Assembly (NCBI GenBank): GCA_045536815.1
Contig: JAZSOH010000009.1
Coordinates: forward strand, 1 to 24,876
DNA from: UMGS1279 sp045536815
GTDB taxonomy: Bacteria > Bacillota > Clostridia > Oscillospirales > Acutalibacteraceae
Direction: 5' to 3'
DNA length: 24,876 nt
Part shown: one piece after another, positions 23,317 to 24,876 of the stretch
Layout of the letters: each line of letters opens with the position of its first letter
Position numbering within the stretch: the stretch's first letter is position 1
Made by a program: the position numbers and the translations under genes
The notes under the pieces: model-generated
What the model was told of the DNA's origin: nothing
Seen by the model: only the letters and a program-made list of their open reading frames with translations
Databases searched by the model: none

Positions 23317-23346
23317 TACGACAGGGTTCGAATCCTGTTACACTAA
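23317..23346. repeat. T-arm-like self-complementary repeat, copy D
   Basis: ACAGG/CCTGT stem around GTTCGAAT, followed by TACACTAAG. With copy C it forms an imperfect inverted repeat about 275 bases apart. The trailing CTAAGC also follows copies A and B. Confidence 0.5.
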
Positions 23347-23374
23347 GCAAACACCGTACATTTTCTTTTGATTT

Positions 23375-24397
23375 TTACTCTTGATAAGCTGAGGTTATTC
23401 CCAGATATTCTTCAAGGCAAAGACCGCTATTATAAACCGCCGTTGCGGTTTTTACACCAAGATATCTTATGTGCCAAGGCTCGTACATATATCCGGTTAT
23501 AGCTTCTTTCCCTTTTGGATAACGAATGATAAAGCCGTATTTATGGCAGTTTGCGGCAAGCCAAATTGCCTCGGGTGTTCCCTCAAAGCTTGAATCTATC
23601 TTATTTATATCAAAAGCAAGCCCTGTTTGATGTTCTGAGTGGCCCGGCCTTGCGGAATATCGGTCGGCCTCAGCCACACCGTCTCTACTAACATAATTGT
23701 TATAAATTCGCTTTTGGGTTGCATAGCTTCTGAATCCCGATTTAACAAAAAGATTTAGACCATCGGACTTGGCAGCGGCGAACATTTTCTTCAAAGCGGC
23801 ATTTGCGGTAGGGTCAACGCCCGGGTTGTAAGTACTAGGTAAAGCGTATGTTTTGTTGGCAATTAAAATGCCGTCAATGTATGTAACGTCAGGCTCTTTT
23901 GGCGCAACATAAGGCGTAACAGTTACTTTAACCTCGGCAAAAACTTTTGGGTTATCCGTCGAGTGAACTGTAACAACACAGCTTCCTACACCCACGGCGG
24001 TTATTCTGCCGATACTGTTAACAGTCGCAACATCAGTGTTATCGCTTACCCACTTTTCACCCTTGTCGGTTGCGGTTTTGGGGTGCATTGTGACGATTGG
24101 CATATCGTTTGAACCTTCCATAAGTGTAAGGGAATATTTGCTAAGAGTAATCTTTTCAACACCAATATACACAGGTTCCTCAGGTTTAGATTCCTCAGGT
24201 TTAGATTCCTCAGGTTTTGACTCCTCAGGTTTTGACTCCTTGGGTTTTGACTCGGATACATCATTTATCGTAACATCGGCATCAATTATGGGGGTTGATT
24301 CTATTGGTGTTTTCACTTTCTCAGAGCAAGCACCAAGGCACAGCAAAAGCAAAAAAGCAAGAACTATAGTTATAATTTTTTGAAGATGGGTTTTCAT
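23375..24397 (-). CDS. VanY-like D,D-/L,D-carboxypeptidase lipoprotein with Ig-like domain
   Basis: Secreted peptidoglycan-trimming zinc peptidase anchored by lipid. 340 residues: signal peptide with lipobox LGAC (Cys24), a linker with five tandem ESKPE-type repeats (49-73), a bacterial Ig-like group 2 (BIG2) domain (about 80-162: VSDNTDVATVNSIGRITAVG), and a VanY/LdcB catalytic domain (about 185-330) with SGFRSYATQKRIYNNYV, zinc ligands His256 and Asp263 (GHSEHQTGLAFDI) and EPWH with Glu306 and His309. It cuts the terminal D-Ala from stem peptides in characterised relatives. I start at ATG 24397, after GGAAGGTG; a longer frame to 24517 would run through the promoter and a terminator. No vancomycin-resistance genes are nearby, so a cell-wall maintenance role is likelier. 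Confidence 0.93.
   Translation of the reverse strand: MKTHLQKIITIVLAFLLLLCLGACSEKVKTPIESTPIIDADVTINDVSESKPKESKPEESKPEESKPEESKPEEPVYIGVEKITLSKYSLTLMEGSNDMPIVTMHPKTATDKGEKWVSDNTDVATVNSIGRITAVGVGSCVVTVHSTDNPKVFAEVKVTVTPYVAPKEPDVTYIDGILIANKTYALPSTYNPGVDPTANAALKKMFAAAKSDGLNLFVKSGFRSYATQKRIYNNYVSRDGVAEADRYSARPGHSEHQTGLAFDINKIDSSFEGTPEAIWLAANCHKYGFIIRYPKGKEAITGYMYEPWHIRYLGVKTATAVYNSGLCLEEYLGITSAYQE
24180..24254 (-). repeat. 15-bp tandem repeat (five units) inside the lipoprotein linker
   Basis: Five consecutive 15-base units starting at 24180, 24195, 24210, 24225 and 24240. The first two are identical, the next two are identical to each other, and the fifth has diverged. Each encodes ESKPE/ESKPK. 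The unit is a multiple of three, so copy-number change would lengthen or shorten the linker without a frameshift. Confidence 0.95.
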
Positions 24398-24461
24398 TTT
24401 ACACCTTCCGCCCTTTCTTTTATTTAGTGAACTAAAAACCGACAAGTATCGACTAATTATT

Positions 24462-24489
24462 ATTATACCTAAATATATAAAAAAGACAA
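24462..24489 (-). promoter_or_regulatory. Sigma-A promoter of the VanY-like gene
   Basis: TTGTCT (24489-24484) and TATAAT (24467-24462) with a 16-base spacer, about 65 bases upstream of the chosen ATG. This supports the shorter start. Confidence 0.75.
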
Positions 24490-24515
24490 GGGCTATATTA
24501 AAAAATAACCAGTCC

Positions 24516-24551
24516 AAACGGAGACACTTCGTAAAGAAGTAGTCTCCGTTT
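24516..24551. terminator. Intrinsic terminator-like hairpin
   Basis: AAACGGAGAC (24516-24525) pairs with GTCTCCGTTT (24542-24551), extended inside by ACTTC/GAAGT with one bulged A. Followed on the plus strand by TTTCT. No plus-strand gene ends here, so it probably ends a minus-strand transcript entering from the right, just before the VanY promoter. Confidence 0.7.
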
Positions 24552-24569
24552 TTCTATACAAAAGAGAAA

Positions 24570-24598
24570 ATGACACTTTCAAAAGTTGAAAGTGTCAT
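24570..24598. other. Stem-loop
   Basis: Perfect 11-bp inverted repeat (ATGACACTTTC at 24570-24580, GAAAGTGTCAT at 24588-24598) with a 7-base loop and no T-run. Lies between the terminator-like hairpin and the hairpin array. No gene is seen from 24398 to the window end. Confidence 0.55.
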
Positions 24599-24667
24599 AG
24601 TGGGTTACATACTTTGAGAAAGGTAAATGCTTGCCGAAAATAAAGAATATCTTTCTCGGCATGTAAA

Positions 24668-24875
24668 GTGATATTGCAAACTATCGTTTGCAGCGATATT
24701 TTTGCCTTGCAGCAAAAGCGATATAAAAGCCTTTGGCTTTTGCGATATTATATTCGTGCTTTTCACACGGCGAAGCCGTATATCGCGCGGTTATACCGCA
24801 TATCGCATCGTAGATATATCGCTCGTGCTTTGCACGAATATAGCTGAGGCACACTTCCTTACGGAGTGTGCCTCA
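24668..24875. repeat. Periodic array of small hairpins punctuated by GCGATAT / ATATCGC
   Basis: The 7-base word G(C/T)GATAT occurs at 24668, 24693, 24718 and 24742. Its reverse complement ATATCGC occurs at 24780, 24800 and 24816, with ATATAGC at 24838. Most spacers are short hairpins: TGCAAAC/GTTTGCA, TTTTGC/GCAAAA, AAAAGCC/GGCTTTT, ACGGC/GCCGT, GCGGT/ACCGC and TCGTGC/GCACGA. The array ends in a 10-bp stem TGAGGCACAC/GTGTGCCTCA (24845-24875). The whole array is a large imperfect palindrome centred near 24760. The unit spacing is 24-25 bases on the left and 16-22 on the right. No open frame or known element explains it. Confidence 0.8.
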
Positions 24876-24876
24876 A

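Larger units (their letters stand above)
22928..23374. other. Non-coding region with inverted repeats, possible small mobile element remnant
   Basis: No gene with a start signal is seen. Contents from left to right: a hairpin at 22965-23001 (GAAAG and CAATCT arms); an open stretch 22989-23111 without a start codon that reads IVDFLKELFRDIREAYEGTA and onward and may be a coding remnant; T-arm-like repeat C; hairpin-rich sequence (for example GCAAGGC/GCCTTGC at 23255-23275); and repeat D. The outer edges of C and D (GCTAGTGTGACAGG and, reversed, GCTTAGTGTAACAGG) are imperfect inverted repeats about 275 bases apart, as in a miniature transposable element. The vanY terminator is not obvious; hairpin D may serve. 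Confidence 0.4.

Noticed and set aside
23317..23346. A tRNA gene ending near 23346
   Set aside because: Only a T-arm-like hairpin is present, with an 8-base loop; no matching acceptor, D or anticodon arms lie within 80 bases and there is no CCA end.
23375..24397. Vancomycin-resistance determinant
   Set aside because: The VanY fold is shared by ordinary cell-wall carboxypeptidases; no vanH/A/X, vanR/S or ligase genes are nearby.
24398..24517. Longer N-terminus for the VanY-like lipoprotein
   Set aside because: It would place a membrane segment before a perfect lipoprotein signal peptide and run through a TTGTCT-16-TATAAT promoter; ATG 24397 has its own ribosome binding site.
24668..24875. 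CRISPR array
   Set aside because: Repeat words are only 7 bases, spacers are themselves palindromes, the orientation reverses half way, and no cas genes are present.

Overview
The window looks like chromosomal DNA from a low-GC Gram-positive anaerobe, most likely a gut Clostridia/Oscillospiraceae-type bacterium. The signs are a CIRCE/HrcA-controlled hrcA-grpE-dnaK-dnaJ operon, a DnaK without the insertion typical of Gram-negative homologues, a rubrerythrin for oxygen defence, TTG and GTG starts with strong AGGAGG-type ribosome binding sites, near-consensus sigma-A promoters, and a bile salt hydrolase. I cannot name the species from sequence alone.

Layout. Positions 1-467 (minus strand) hold the start of an unknown membrane protein and a tRNA-Leu(UAA) with its promoter and terminator. 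Positions 562-2207 (plus) hold thioredoxin, rubrerythrin and a free-standing editing-domain protein of the ProXp/YbaK family. Positions 2251-3744 (minus) form a compact unit: consensus promoter, a yybP-ykoY (Mn2+) type riboswitch with overlapping terminator, a Na+-pump decarboxylase beta subunit (OadB-like), and a 50-residue membrane protein. A short MGMT-fold protein follows (minus). Positions 4220-9049 hold the class I heat-shock operon; a terminator-like hairpin and a competing SD-masking hairpin lie between dnaK and dnaJ. Positions 9088-12414 (minus) hold an isolated phage packaging module (portal, large terminase, small-terminase-like protein) closed off by terminators on both sides. Positions 12503-16688 (minus) hold a MarR-type regulator with its operator and a heterodimeric ABC exporter. 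lepA (plus) and a bile salt hydrolase gene (plus) follow. Then come, all minus, a CNNM/CorC-type membrane protein, a PitR/DUF47 plus Pit phosphate transporter pair, and a VanY-like lipoprotein carboxypeptidase. The last 480 bases are non-coding and rich in hairpins.

How it works together. Most units are self-contained, with a recognisable promoter at one end and an intrinsic terminator at the other: the OadB unit, heat-shock operon, MarR-ABC operon, lepA, bsh and vanY. The two most unusual parts are a manganese-type riboswitch placed before a Na+-pump subunit that has no decarboxylase nearby, and an intact-looking terminase/portal trio with no other phage genes and no visible promoter. Several intergenic regions also carry a roughly 30-bp self-complementary repeat that resembles a tRNA T-arm, and the window ends in a periodic array of small hairpins punctuated by GCGATAT/ATATCGC.
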